Shown here: in pieces, positions 35,101-43,712 of the stretch
Position numbering within the stretch: the stretch's first letter is position 1
Layout: the number at the start of each line of letters is the position of its first letter
Assembly (NCBI GenBank): GCA_019119335.1
Contig: DWXF01000005.1
Location: 1 to 46,663 of the forward strand
Length of the DNA stretch: 46,663 nt
Reading direction: 5' to 3'
From: Candidatus Flavonifractor merdavium
GTDB lineage: Bacteria; Bacillota; Clostridia; Oscillospirales; Oscillospiraceae
Position numbers and translations under genes: made by a program
The notes under the pieces: generated by a model
Told to the model about the DNA's origin: nothing
Seen by the model: only the letters and a program-made list of their open reading frames with translations
Databases searched by the model: none

Positions 35101-35805
35101 ATGAATACCATTCTGATCTGCGACGACGACAAGGACATCGTATCCGCCCTGGACATCTATCTGTCCAGCGAGGGCTTTGCCACCCTGAAGGCCTACGACG
35201 GGCTGGAGTGTCTCCAGCTGGCCCAGGCCAATCCGGTGGACCTGATCCTGCTGGACGTGATGATGCCCGGCCTGGACGGCATCCGCACCACCGCCAGGCT
35301 GCGGGAGAGCTGCAACGTGCCCATCATCCTGCTCACCGCCAAGAGCGAGGACGCGGACAAGGTACTGGGCCTGAACATCGGGGCGGACGACTATATCACC
35401 AAGCCCTTCAACCCCATCGAGGTGATCGCCCGGGTAAAGAGCCAGCTGCGGCGGTACACCAGCCTGGGAGGCAAGGGGGGCGGCGGACCGGCGGAAGACC
35501 CTGGGGTGCTCACCAACGGGGGCATCGCCCTGGACGACGGGGCCAAGTCGGTGACGGTGGACGGGGAGCCGGTGAGCCTCACTCCCCTGGAGTACAACAT
35601 CCTCCTGCTGCTGATCAAAAACCCCGGCCGGGTATTCTCCACCAGCCAGATCTACGAGCTGGTGTGGAACGACCCCTCCCTGGGTTCGGAGAACACGGTG
35701 GCGGTCCACATCCGCCACCTGCGGGAGAAAATCGAGATCGACCCGGCCAACCCCCGGTATATTAAGGTGGTGTGGGGGCTGGGCTACAAGATGGAAAAGG
35801 TGTGA
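35101..35805 (+). CDS. OmpR/PhoB-family response regulator
   Basis: The 234-residue protein has a receiver domain with the acidic pocket ICDDDKD, the phosphorylated D52 in LILLDVMMPGLDG, ILLTAKSEDADK and the Lys of DYITKPFNP. A glycine-rich linker (about 122-132) leads to a winged-helix DNA-binding domain (LTPLEYNILLLLIKNPGRVF, SENTVAVHIRHLREKIE, VWGLGYKMEKV). It controls transcription when phosphorylated, most likely by the kinase 40 nt downstream. The ATG is preceded by GAGGTGAG. Confidence 0.96.
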   Translation: MNTILICDDDKDIVSALDIYLSSEGFATLKAYDGLECLQLAQANPVDLILLDVMMPGLDGIRTTARLRESCNVPIILLTAKSEDADKVLGLNIGADDYITKPFNPIEVIARVKSQLRRYTSLGGKGGGGPAEDPGVLTNGGIALDDGAKSVTVDGEPVSLTPLEYNILLLLIKNPGRVFSTSQIYELVWNDPSLGSENTVAVHIRHLREKIEIDPANPRYIKVVWGLGYKMEKV

Positions 35806-35845
35806 GGGGAGGCCACCGCCCCTCCGCCCGGAGGGATGCGGAGCC

Positions 35846-37846
35846 ATGAAAACCCTGAAAACCAACCTGGCCGTCAAGCTGACGGCGTTTTTCCTGGCCA
35901 TAGCCACCGGCGCGGGGGGCTTCTGGGCCTCCCTGTTTATCCTGGCCCAGTGGGATACCCTGTGGACGGGGACAGGCTACTACACCAGCAACTCCTATTA
36001 TCAGGATGTGAGCAACCGGTTCTATCAGGCCAATGAGCTGGCCTGGCTGCTCCAGCAAAAGGAGTGGAGCGACGGTTCCCTGCCCTACCTGGACCAGCAG
36101 CGGATGGAGGAGCTGCAGGAGCTGCTCTCCCCGGAGCGGACCAACTTCCGCTTCGCCATCCGCCGCAACGACACCGGCACCCTCCTCTACACCAACGGGG
36201 ATACCAACCTACCCCTGAACGAGCAGGTTCATACGGTGGAGCGGCAGGCGGTGACCATCACCATGGGCCGGGAAGCCTTCTACCCCACAGGCCAGCAGCC
36301 GGAGGTGGCTGCAGATACCGGGGAGGAGCTCCAGTTTCTCACCTCAGAGCTGGCTCTGGAGTACGGCGTCACCGACCCCCTTACTGTGGAGGATGAATTC
36401 TATATCGGCCAGCAGGAGTACAGCGAGTACGCCAGCTACCTGCCCGCCCTGGCCCTGCTGGCCCTGGCGCTGGATATCCTGTTTGCCGTGCTGCTGGTGT
36501 TCCTCCTCCGCTCCGCCGGGTGGCGGAAGGGGTCTGAGCGGCCGGTGCGGGGCGGCTTTGACCGCATCCCTCTGGACGGGCTTCTCTTCTGCGTCTTTTG
36601 GCTGGTGATGCTGATGCTGGCCGGGGGAGACTCCATGACCTACGCCGCCAACCTCAACGGCCTGACCAACTATCTGGTGGTGGGGCTGGGCTTTATGTCC
36701 TGCGGGGTAGCCCTGTGCCTGCTGTCCTGCCTGGTCACCATTGCGGTGCGCGTCAAGACCCACACCGTCCTGTCCTGCACCCTGGTGGCCGCCTGCTGCC
36801 GGCTGGTGGTCCGGGCCGCCCGGGCCATGGCCCGGAGCTGGCCCCTCACCTGGCGCCTGGTGCTGGTGTTCCTGCTGTATCTGCTGGGCTCGGTGCTGAC
36901 CGGGCTCACCGTCTTCCTGTTTCCCATCTATCAGGGGGCGGTGCTCTACGCCCTGTGCCGCTGGACCATCCAGTGGAAGCGGCTGCGCACGGGGGCGGAG
37001 CACATTCTGGGGGGCGAGCCCGACTACCAGATCGACACCGCCCACATGTACCACGACCTGGCCTCTCACGCCCGGCAGCTTAACGACCTGGGCCAGGCCA
37101 TCGGCGCGGCGGTGGAGGAGCGCATCCAGAGCGAGCGGTTCAAGGCCGAGCTTATCACCAACGTGTCCCATGACCTGAAAACCCCCCTCACCTCCATCAT
37201 CAACTATGTGGACCTGCTGAAAAAGCAGGGACTGGACAGTCCCGACGCCCCCGCCTATCTGGAGGTGCTGGACCGGAAGAGCCAGCGGCTAAAAAAGCTG
37301 ACGGAGGATCTGGTGGAGGCCTCCAAGGCCTCCACCGGCAGCCTGAGCGTCCACCTGGAGCGGCTGGGTATGGTGCAGCTGTTCCAGCAGGCCCTGGGGG
37401 AATTTGAGGAGAAATTTGCCCAGAGCGGCCTGACGGTGGTGCCCCGGTTTCCCCCGGAGGAGCTGCGGATCATGGCCGACGGCCGCCACCTGTGGCGGAT
37501 CATCGACAATCTGCTCTCCAACTGCAACAAGTACGCCCAGAGCGGCACCCGGATCTACGTGGATATCCTCCAGCAGGAGGGCCAGGCGGTGCTCACCATC
37601 AAAAACGTCTCCCGCCAGCAGCTGAACATCCCCGCCCAGCAGCTGATGGAGCGGTTTGTGCGGGGGGACGAGTCCCGCACCACCGAGGGCTCCGGCCTGG
37701 GGCTGTCCATTGCCCGCAGCCTCACCGAGCTCCAGGGCGGACAATTTGATATCGCCATCGACGGGGACCTGTTCAAGGCCACCCTCTCCTTCCCGGAGGC
37801 TCCGCCCCAGAGCGAGGAGGCTCTCTCCCTCCCCTCCGACCCATAA
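35846..37846 (+). CDS. Sensor histidine kinase with a multi-helix membrane domain
   Basis: The 666-residue kinase has a first helix (about 10-34), a ~165-residue extracytoplasmic sensor region (35-197), then about five more hydrophobic segments (198-222, 243-260, 275-300, 336-372) before a linker. Its core is complete: H442 in NVSHDLKTPLTSIINYVDLL, an N box (IIDNLLSNCNKYA), and G boxes (GSGLGLSIARSLTELQGG, F-box RFVRGDESR). Most OmpR-partner kinases have two helices, so the extra membrane bundle suggests a membrane-related signal. The sensor region matches nothing I recognise. It pairs with the regulator at 35101. Confidence 0.94.
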   Translation: MKTLKTNLAVKLTAFFLAIATGAGGFWASLFILAQWDTLWTGTGYYTSNSYYQDVSNRFYQANELAWLLQQKEWSDGSLPYLDQQRMEELQELLSPERTNFRFAIRRNDTGTLLYTNGDTNLPLNEQVHTVERQAVTITMGREAFYPTGQQPEVAADTGEELQFLTSELALEYGVTDPLTVEDEFYIGQQEYSEYASYLPALALLALALDILFAVLLVFLLRSAGWRKGSERPVRGGFDRIPLDGLLFCVFWLVMLMLAGGDSMTYAANLNGLTNYLVVGLGFMSCGVALCLLSCLVTIAVRVKTHTVLSCTLVAACCRLVVRAARAMARSWPLTWRLVLVFLLYLLGSVLTGLTVFLFPIYQGAVLYALCRWTIQWKRLRTGAEHILGGEPDYQIDTAHMYHDLASHARQLNDLGQAIGAAVEERIQSERFKAELITNVSHDLKTPLTSIINYVDLLKKQGLDSPDAPAYLEVLDRKSQRLKKLTEDLVEASKASTGSLSVHLERLGMVQLFQQALGEFEEKFAQSGLTVVPRFPPEELRIMADGRHLWRIIDNLLSNCNKYAQSGTRIYVDILQQEGQAVLTIKNVSRQQLNIPAQQLMERFVRGDESRTTEGSGLGLSIARSLTELQGGQFDIAIDGDLFKATLSFPEAPPQSEEALSLPSDP

Positions 37847-37851
37847 ACCGC

Positions 37852-37886
37852 AAAACGCCCCCCGGCTCAGGCTGAGCCGGGGGGCG
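37852..37886 (-). terminator. Terminator of the DUF1846 gene, convergent with the kinase
   Basis: A 15-bp GC stem (37856-37870 with 37872-37886) is followed on the minus strand by TTTT. It closes the minus-strand gene at 37900 and can also stop the kinase transcript, since T-poor sequence follows on the plus side. Confidence 0.78.
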
Positions 37887-37899
37887 TCTGTGTGGTCCG

Positions 37900-39384
37900 T
37901 TACTTGTGATAGAGCTTGTTGGTCTCATACTGGGGCTCGCAGGTGAGCCGGAGGCCCAGGCGGCTGTAAGTGCCCGAGTCCACCGGGGACAGGATAACGG
38001 TGGAGTGGGCCTCGCACCCCCGCAGGGCGGAGAGCTGGTCCAGGGCCCGGCGTGCCAGGGGGTTGGTGGTGGCCGAAATGGCCAGGGCGATGAGGATCTC
38101 GTCGGAGTGGAGCCGGGGGTTCACCGAACCCAGGTGGTGGACCTTCACCTGCTGGATGGGCTCCAGGGCCTCCCGGGAGATCAGGTGGTGCTCATGGTCG
38201 ATGCCCGCCAGGGCCTTCAGGGCGTTGAGGAGAGTGGAGGAAGAGGGCCCCATCAGGTCGGTGGTCTTGCCGGTGACCACCTCGCCGTTGGGCAGCTCAA
38301 TGGCTCCGGCGGGCTTGCCGGTCTCCTCGGCCACCTGGGCGGCGGCGGCCACCACCGGGCGGATGGACACGTCCACATGGGCCTGCTGCATGATGGTCTC
38401 CAGCTTGAACACCAGCTCGTCGGCGGCGGTGCCGATGCGGCGGTCGCACAGGGCGGTGTAATACCGGCGGACAATCTCCTGCCGGGCGGCGGCGCACACC
38501 GCGTCGTCGTCCACGATGCACTTGCCCGCCATGTTCACCCCCATGTCGGTGGGGGACTTGTAGGGGCACTCCCCCATGATCTTCTCGAACATGGCCGAGA
38601 GGACGGGGAAAATCTCCACATCCCGGTTGTAGTTCACCGTGGTCTCCCCGTAGGCGGCCAGGTGGAAGGGGTCGATCATGTTCACGTCCCCCAGATCGGC
38701 GGTGGCCGCCTCGTAGGCCAGGTTCACCGGGTGCTGGAGGGGCAGGTTCCAGATGGGGAAGGTCTCAAACTTGGCGTACCCCGCCTTCACCCCCCGCTTG
38801 TACTCGTGGTAGAGCTGAGACAGGCACACCGCCATCTTGCCGCTGCCCGGGCCGGGGGCGGTGACCACCACCAGGGGCCGCTCGGTCTCGATATAGTCGT
38901 TTTTGCCGTACCCCTCGTCACTGACGATGAGGCCCGTGTTGTGGGGATAGCCGGCAATGGGATAGTGGAGGTAGGTCTTGACGCCCAGGTGCTCCATTCG
39001 CCGCTGGAAGGCGTCGGCGGCGGGCTGCCCGGCGTACTGGGTGATGACCACGCTGCCCACCAGCAGACCCTGGCCCCGGAAGGCGTCGATGAGCCGCAGC
39101 ACATCCACATCGTAGGTGATACCCAGATCTCCCCGCACCTTGTTTTTCTCAATGTCGCTGGCGCAGATGGCAATGACCACCTCCACCGAGTCCCGCAGTT
39201 CCTTGAGCATCCGGATCTTGCTGTCCGGCTCGAAGCCGGGCAGCACCCGGGAGGCGTGGTAATCGTCAAAAAGCTTGCCGCCGAACTCCAGATAGAGCTT
39301 ATTGTCAAACTGACCGATGCGCTCCCTGATGTGGGCCGACTGAAGTTCCAGATACTTCTGATTGTCAAAACCGATCCTGTCCAT
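37900..39384 (-). CDS. DUF1846 domain protein
   Basis: The 494-residue protein matches the DUF1846 (UPF0371) family of Firmicutes throughout: [74 protein letters not shown] and [18 protein letters not shown]. Members are conserved soluble proteins whose biochemical role is not settled; the GPGSGKM element resembles a nucleotide-binding loop. I start it at the ATG at 39384, which gives the usual family N-terminus; a TTG at 39411 would add nine residues. A TACAAT -10-like box lies upstream with a weak -35. Nothing nearby suggests a function. Confidence 0.88.
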   Translation of the reverse strand: MDRIGFDNQKYLELQSAHIRERIGQFDNKLYLEFGGKLFDDYHASRVLPGFEPDSKIRMLKELRDSVEVVIAICASDIEKNKVRGDLGITYDVDVLRLIDAFRGQGLLVGSVVITQYAGQPAADAFQRRMEHLGVKTYLHYPIAGYPHNTGLIVSDEGYGKNDYIETERPLVVVTAPGPGSGKMAVCLSQLYHEYKRGVKAGYAKFETFPIWNLPLQHPVNLAYEAATADLGDVNMIDPFHLAAYGETTVNYNRDVEIFPVLSAMFEKIMGECPYKSPTDMGVNMAGKCIVDDDAVCAAARQEIVRRYYTALCDRRIGTAADELVFKLETIMQQAHVDVSIRPVVAAAAQVAEETGKPAGAIELPNGEVVTGKTTDLMGPSSSTLLNALKALAGIDHEHHLISREALEPIQQVKVHHLGSVNPRLHSDEILIALAISATTNPLARRALDQLSALRGCEAHSTVILSPVDSGTYSRLGLRLTCEPQYETNKLYHK

Positions 39385-39493
39385 GTTCCGGTTTCCCGTC
39401 CCTTCTCGCAAAATTCACTCACCCGGTATTGTACCACAATTCCGGTCTGGTCTGTAACCTTTTTTCTCAATTCGGCAAAATTTCCGGCCGGGG

Positions 39494-39546
39494 TTGACAA
39501 GAACATCCTACAAGTGTAGTATGCTTATAGATACTACACTTGTAGG
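39494..39546 (+). promoter_or_regulatory. Promoter overlapped by two BlaI/MecI-type operators
   Basis: TTGACA (39494-39499), a 17-nt spacer and TAGTAT (39517-39522) form the promoter. Two dyads, CTACAAGTGTAG (39508-39519) and CTACACTTGTAG (39534-39545), are centred 26 bp apart and resemble the TACA-nn-TGTA operators of BlaI and MecI. Together they make a perfect 16-bp inverted repeat around an 8-nt centre (39507-39522 with 39531-39546). The first covers the -10 box, the second the transcription start, so repression and autoregulation by the adjacent BlaI-type gene follow. Confidence 0.9.
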
Positions 39547-39556
39547 AGGGGCAACA

Positions 39557-39922
39557 ATGCGTCTGAGCGACAAGGAGTGGCAGGTATTGGAGGTTCTGTG
39601 GGAGGCGCCGGAGGGTCTGACCCTGGGGCAGGCGGTGGAGGCCCTCCGTCCCGCCACCGGTTGGAGCCGGAACACGGTACTCACATACCTCACCCGGATG
39701 GAGGCCAAGGCCCTGGTGGTCATCCACAAGGAGGACGCCCCCCACCGCTACCGGGCGGGGGTGGACCGGGAGGCCTGCGCCGCCCAGGAGCGGCGGGGCC
39801 TGCTGGAGCGGGTGTACCAGGGCTCGGCAGGCAGGCTGGTGGCCGCCTTTCTGAAGGAGGAGAAGCTCACTCCCCAGGAGCGGGCGGAGCTGCGGAAGCT
39901 GCTGGACGACATGGAGGTATGA
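39557..39922 (+). CDS. BlaI/MecI/CopY-family transcriptional repressor
   Basis: The 121-residue protein has the family winged helix (MRLSDKEWQVLEVLWEAPEG, WSRNTVLTYLTRMEAKALVV) and a C-terminal dimerisation region (LLERVYQGSAGRLVAAFLKE, then LTPQERAELRKLLDDMEV). It should bind the two dyads in its own promoter and be cut by the metalloprotease encoded 4 nt downstream. The ATG at 39557 follows GTAGGAGGG; part of the second operator is the ribosome binding site. No copper-site cysteines of CopY are present. Confidence 0.94.
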   Translation: MRLSDKEWQVLEVLWEAPEGLTLGQAVEALRPATGWSRNTVLTYLTRMEAKALVVIHKEDAPHRYRAGVDREACAAQERRGLLERVYQGSAGRLVAAFLKEEKLTPQERAELRKLLDDMEV

Positions 39923-39925
39923 CCC

Positions 39926-41860
39926 ATGGAAAACATCTGGGCCTTTTTGCTGCAAACGCTGACGGCTTCGGTGGCGGCGGCGGTGCTGCTCATCGCCAAG
40001 CGGCTCTTTCTGGATAAGCTCTCCCCCCGGTGGCAGTACGGAGTGTGGGCCATTTTGGCCGTCCGGCTGCTGCTGCCGGCGGGGCTCTGGGGGCGGACGC
40101 CCCTGCCTGGCCTGGACGTGGCGGTGGAGGCAGTGAAAACCGGGGCGGAATCCCATCTGTCCTCCGCCCTCTCCTCCCCCTACGCCGCCACGGAGGTACT
40201 GGCTCCCATCCCTCTGGCGGGGCTCACTCCCCCCGCCAGCCTCACTGACTGGCTGTTTTACTTCTACACCGCCGGGGTGGTTGTTTCCCTGCTGTGGTTT
40301 TTCCTGTCCTATCTGGCCCTCCGGCAGCGGGTGGCGGGAGGACGCGCCCCCTCTCCCGCCGCGCTGGAACAGGTGAAGGCGGTAGCCGCCCGGTACCGTC
40401 TGGCCCGTCCCCGGCGGGTAGTGGTGCTGCCGGGGGTGGAGAGCGCCTTCGTATGCGGACCTCTGGCCCGGGTACTGGTGCTGCCGGAGCGGGAGGTGGA
40501 CGACAAGGTGCTCCTCCATGAGCTGCTCCACCTGCAATACGGCGATCTGTGGGCGGGGGTGGCCATGTGCGCCCTGCGGTGCCTCCACTGGTGCAATCCC
40601 TTTTTGTGGTTCTGCTGGGACAGGGCACAGAACGACTGCGAGGCCCTGTGCGACCAGCGGGTGCTGGAGCGGCTGGAGGGGGAGGAGCGGCGGGAGTACG
40701 GCGTGATCCTCCTGTCCATGGCGGACGGCAGGTACGCCCGGGCACCGGGCACCACCTCCATGGCCAATGGCGGGAAAAACATCAAGGCCCGCATCTCCTC
40801 CATCGCCCGGTTCAAGCGGTATCCCCGGGGCGTGGGCTTCGGCTCCGGGTGTGTGGCGGCGGTGCTGGCCATCGCCTGCCTGTCGGGCACCAGCGGGGCG
40901 GTGGACATCCCCGACTTTGACCAGCGGGGCCCCCTGGCCCTGGCCCGGGCCCAGGTCAACCGGCCCACCACCGTAGCCGGCGCTCTGGACACCTACGCCA
41001 AGGCCCTGCTGAGCAACAGCCCCCTGTATTACGCCATGGTGGCCCCCGAAGCATCCCGGCAGGCCGCCGTGGAGGCGGCCTCCGCCCCCTACCGGGAGTC
41101 GGAGCTGGATGACTATCTGTACAGCGCCCCCTTCAGCGACCTGGGGTTCCGCTGGCACCGCCCGGCCTGGCAGGCGGAGTGGTCGGTGATGAACCTGCTG
41201 CCCGACGGGGCGGGTGGGTACACCGGGGCACTATTTTTCACTCCCTTCAGCTATGACGAAACCTTCGGCCTGGCTTACCAGTCCGTGGCCATCCGGCCCC
41301 TGGGGGACTACTGGACGGTGGAGCCCACCGGGGAGCTGACCGCCCAGCTGCGGGAGGACTGGTGGCTTTGCCCCAGCACCAGCACCCCCTACGCCACCTA
41401 TACGGCGGAGGGAGAAGGGCTGCGGGTAGAGGTGGACTTCCAGTGCCGTCTGTGGGTGGACAACACCGTTCAGACCACCTCCTCTGACTTCTTCTCCTCC
41501 TTCTCCGGCTCTGGCTTCCTGGACCCCAAGCCCCTCCCTCACATCTCCTTTACCCAGCTGCGGACGGGGGTGGGGGCCCGGCTGGTGTCCACCGAGACGG
41601 GGGAGGCCATCTCCCTGCCCATCACCGTGGCCCCCATGAAGCCCGGTGACGATCCCGTCCAGGCTCTGCGGGAGAGCCTTTACACCTTCACCCTCAACCC
41701 CGGCAGTCTGGACGAGGACCCGGTCCAGGCAAGCAGCGGCATCATGGGCGGGGAAAACCTCACCCTGACCGAAATGCCCGCCGCCCTGGCGGTGTCCATC
41801 CGGGATGGAGCGGACACCTACACCTGGACGGCCACGCTGGAGAAAGGAGACCAGTCATGA
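39926..41860 (+). CDS. M56-family membrane metalloprotease (BlaR1-like) with an unfamiliar C-terminal domain
   Basis: The 644-residue protein has four predicted helices (about 5-25, 38-55, 110-130 and 302-325). Between the third and fourth is a zinc protease domain with H198-E-L-L-H202 and the third ligand in NDCEALCDQRVL. In BlaR1/MecR1 a penicillin-binding sensor follows; here the ~320-residue external part (from VDIPDFDQRG) shows no SxxK/SxN/KTG motifs. It is rich in aromatic residues and Thr/Ser and resembles no family I know. It probably senses an extracellular signal and inactivates the repressor upstream. A role in beta-lactam resistance is not supported. Confidence 0.88.
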   Translation: MENIWAFLLQTLTASVAAAVLLIAKRLFLDKLSPRWQYGVWAILAVRLLLPAGLWGRTPLPGLDVAVEAVKTGAESHLSSALSSPYAATEVLAPIPLAGLTPPASLTDWLFYFYTAGVVVSLLWFFLSYLALRQRVAGGRAPSPAALEQVKAVAARYRLARPRRVVVLPGVESAFVCGPLARVLVLPEREVDDKVLLHELLHLQYGDLWAGVAMCALRCLHWCNPFLWFCWDRAQNDCEALCDQRVLERLEGEERREYGVILLSMADGRYARAPGTTSMANGGKNIKARISSIARFKRYPRGVGFGSGCVAAVLAIACLSGTSGAVDIPDFDQRGPLALARAQVNRPTTVAGALDTYAKALLSNSPLYYAMVAPEASRQAAVEAASAPYRESELDDYLYSAPFSDLGFRWHRPAWQAEWSVMNLLPDGAGGYTGALFFTPFSYDETFGLAYQSVAIRPLGDYWTVEPTGELTAQLREDWWLCPSTSTPYATYTAEGEGLRVEVDFQCRLWVDNTVQTTSSDFFSSFSGSGFLDPKPLPHISFTQLRTGVGARLVSTETGEAISLPITVAPMKPGDDPVQALRESLYTFTLNPGSLDEDPVQASSGIMGGENLTLTEMPAALAVSIRDGADTYTWTATLEKGDQS

Positions 41861-42414
41861 ATCGAGAACAGATTTACCGGGGCCTGAGCAAGGTGGCCTG
41901 GGGCTATGTGTTCCTCACCTTCAATCTGAACCTGGGCACCCTGAACGTGCTGCCCAACTGGGCGGGCTACCTGTTCTTCCTGGCCGCAATCGGCCTGCTG
42001 GGGGAGGAACTGCGGGATCTGCCCCTGTTAAAACCCTTCTGCGCCCTGCTGGCGGTGGTGGATGTGGTGGACTGGCTGGCCATCCTGGTCACCGGGGAGA
42101 GCCTGGTGGGACGATTCTTCCTGGTCTATCTTCTGGTGGTGTGCGTGTCCATCTACTTCCAGTTCCAGCTGATTACCGACCTGGCTCTGCTGGCGGAGGA
42201 GTATGGCCTGCCCTCGGAGGGGCTGCGGGGGTGCCGCAATGTGGACGCGGCCATCAGCGTCCTCATCCTCCTCCCCCTGCCCTGGGAGGGCAACGAGCTT
42301 CTGACCGTGCTGTCCATCCTCCTGCTGCTGACCGGCATTATCGTGCGTCTCATCCTGGTGTGGCAGCTGTTCGCCCTGCGGAAATCCTTTCGGCCGGAGG
42401 CGCCCGAGGCATAA
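41857..42414 (+). CDS. Small multi-pass membrane protein of unknown function
   Basis: The 185-residue protein has about five hydrophobic segments (about 12-28, 31-50, 58-78, 84-106 and 132-170), no signal peptide and no motif I recognise. The start overlaps the M56 stop by 4 nt (ATGA), so it is translated with the protease. It is probably an output or accessory membrane protein of the BlaI/M56 unit; that is inference from position alone. A terminator follows directly. Confidence 0.8.
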   Translation: MNREQIYRGLSKVAWGYVFLTFNLNLGTLNVLPNWAGYLFFLAAIGLLGEELRDLPLLKPFCALLAVVDVVDWLAILVTGESLVGRFFLVYLLVVCVSIYFQFQLITDLALLAEEYGLPSEGLRGCRNVDAAISVLILLPLPWEGNELLTVLSILLLLTGIIVRLILVWQLFALRKSFRPEAPEA

Positions 42415-42447
42415 AAAAACCGCCTGTCCAAACGGACAGGCGGTTTT
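42413..42447. terminator. Bidirectional terminator between the M56 unit and rpsR
   Basis: A 13-bp stem (42417-42429 with 42434-42446) has an AAAC loop and A/T runs on both sides. It serves the convergent membrane-protein gene (plus) and the rpsF-ssb-rpsR operon (minus). Confidence 0.9.
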
Positions 42448-42458
42448 CTTCTGCTCAA

Positions 42459-42698
42459 TCAGTCGGTGACGAAGGGCAGCAGCGCGATCTGACGGGCGCG
42501 CTTGATGGCCTCGGTCAGCTGACGCTGATGCATGGCGCAAGTGCCGGTGGTGCGGCGGGGCAGGATCTTGCTCCGCTCAGACAGGAACCGGCGCAGCTTG
42601 GCGGCATCCTTGTAGTCAATGTGCTCCACCTTATCCACGCAGAAGGTGCAGACCTTGCGGCGCTTCCGGCCGCGGGGACGCTCTCTATCCATAGCCAT
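42459..42698 (-). CDS. rpsR: 30S ribosomal protein S18
   Basis: The 79-residue protein carries the S18 core ([53 protein letters not shown]). The basic N-terminus with C17-x-x-C20 (KVCTFC) marks the zinc-type form of S18, common in Clostridia. S18 and S6 bind each other in the small subunit platform. It is the last gene of rpsF-ssb-rpsR, with 76 nt between it and ssb. Confidence 0.97.
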   Translation of the reverse strand: MAMDRERPRGRKRRKVCTFCVDKVEHIDYKDAAKLRRFLSERSKILPRRTTGTCAMHQRQLTEAIKRARQIALLPFVTD

Positions 42699-42774
42699 AA
42701 CAGGAAAACCTCCTTTTTACGGGCCTGCAGCCCGTTTGTTTGATCAGGGCGGTATCACCGCCGCAAAAGTTCAA

Positions 42775-43257
42775 TCAGAAGGGCAGCTCCCCGTCGTCTT
42801 CGGAGAGCTCGGCGAACTGATCCCCCGCCGCGGGAGGCGCGTAAGCGCCGCTGGCCGGGGCCGGAGGCGGCGCATAGCCGCCGGGGGCTCCGTAACCGCC
42901 GGAGGGCGCGGCGTAAGCGCCGCCCTCGGCGTCCCGTTTGGAGTCGCCAAAGTATACGTTTTCGGCCACCACTTCGGCGGAGCGGCGCTTGTTGCCGTCC
43001 CGGTCGGTCCAGTCACGCAGCTGGAGCCGGCCCTCCACCACGGCCAGCCGGCCCTTGGTGAAGTAGCGGGAGACAAATTCCGCCGTCTGGCGCCAGGCAA
43101 CGATGTCGATGAAATCGGTGCTCTTTTCGCCGGTGGTCTTGTCCTTAAAGTCCCGGTCCACCGCCAGAGAGAAGGACGCCACAGGCGTGCCGGTCTGGGT
43201 GTGGCGGAGCTCGGGGTCACGGGTCAGACGGCCCATGAGAATAATCCGGTTCAGCAT
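42775..43257 (-). CDS. ssb: Single-stranded DNA-binding protein
   Basis: The 160-residue protein has the OB-fold start MLNRIILMGRLTRDPELRHT, SFSLAVDRDFKD, FIDIVAWRQTAEFVSRYFTK and GRLAVVEGRLQLRDWTDRDG. A Gly/Pro/Tyr/Ala-rich linker (about 115-150) leads to the acidic tip DDGELPF that recruits replication and repair partners. The order rpsF-ssb-rpsR is standard in Firmicutes. Confidence 0.97.
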   Translation of the reverse strand: MLNRIILMGRLTRDPELRHTQTGTPVASFSLAVDRDFKDKTTGEKSTDFIDIVAWRQTAEFVSRYFTKGRLAVVEGRLQLRDWTDRDGNKRRSAEVVAENVYFGDSKRDAEGGAYAAPSGGYGAPGGYAPPPAPASGAYAPPAAGDQFAELSEDDGELPF

Positions 43258-43276
43258 AGCTGCCTTCCCCTCTCTC

Positions 43277-43573
43277 TTACTCGTCCGTGCAGACGATCAG
43301 GGAGCGCATCACACCGTCGGTGATCCGCAGGATACGGTCCAGCTCCCGGGGGAACTCGGGCTTGGAGCTGAAGGTCATCAGCACGTAGTAGCCCTCGGTC
43401 ATGTCGTTGATGGGATAGGCCAGGCGGCGCTTGCCCCACTCGTTGACCTCGGCCAGGGTGCCGTTCTGCTCCACCAGAGTCTGGAACTTGGACACCATGG
43501 CAGCGGTGGCCTCCTCGTTCAGGTTGGGATCGAGGATGTAGACCACCTCATAATTTCCGCTGAGTTTTGCCAT
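43277..43573 (-). CDS. rpsF: 30S ribosomal protein S6
   Basis: The 98-residue protein has the S6 pattern NYEVVYILDPNLNEEATAAM, EWGKRRLAYPINDMTEGYYV and LDRILRITDGVMRSLIV. It heterodimerises with S18. The ATG at 43573 follows AAGGAGGTG. A strong promoter and a GC hairpin leader precede it. Confidence 0.97.
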   Translation of the reverse strand: MAKLSGNYEVVYILDPNLNEEATAAMVSKFQTLVEQNGTLAEVNEWGKRRLAYPINDMTEGYYVLMTFSSKPEFPRELDRILRITDGVMRSLIVCTDE

Positions 43574-43600
43574 TTTGTTTGCACCTCCTTATGGACGTAT

Positions 43601-43623
43601 GGCCCCCGCCCGTTGTCGGGGGC
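43601..43623 (-). ncRNA. Hairpin in the rpsF leader, candidate S6:S18 autoregulatory element
   Basis: On the minus strand GCCCCCGACAACGGGCGGGGGC folds into a strong GC stem (arms near 43618-43623 and 43602-43607) with an internal CCGAC/CGGG region, 28 nt ahead of the rpsF start. Many bacteria have an S6:S18-binding leader at this place in which the complex represses its own operon. The place and a CCG-bearing stem fit, but I cannot confirm the consensus by eye. Confidence 0.45.
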
Positions 43624-43657
43624 AAGGATAGTGCCTGTTTTTCAAACAAGCCCTATT

Positions 43658-43685
43658 ATTATATAAAAATTTCGCGAAATGTCAA
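43658..43685 (-). promoter_or_regulatory. Promoter of rpsF-ssb-rpsR
   Basis: On the minus strand a perfect TTGACA (43680-43685), 16-nt spacer and perfect TATAAT (43658-43663) give a strong housekeeping promoter. It starts only 27 nt past the tyrA stop; a weak U-rich hairpin lies between. Confidence 0.9.
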
Positions 43686-43712
43686 GAGTTTTTCCTGCTT
43701 TTCCGAAAAAGA

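Noticed and set aside
39494..42414. Beta-lactam resistance operon
   Set aside because: The M56 protein lacks a penicillin-binding sensor and no beta-lactamase or PBP2a-like gene is present.
42619..43323. Plus-strand frame across rpsR and ssb
   Set aside because: It is a shadow of two certain ribosomal/replication genes in the opposite strand.
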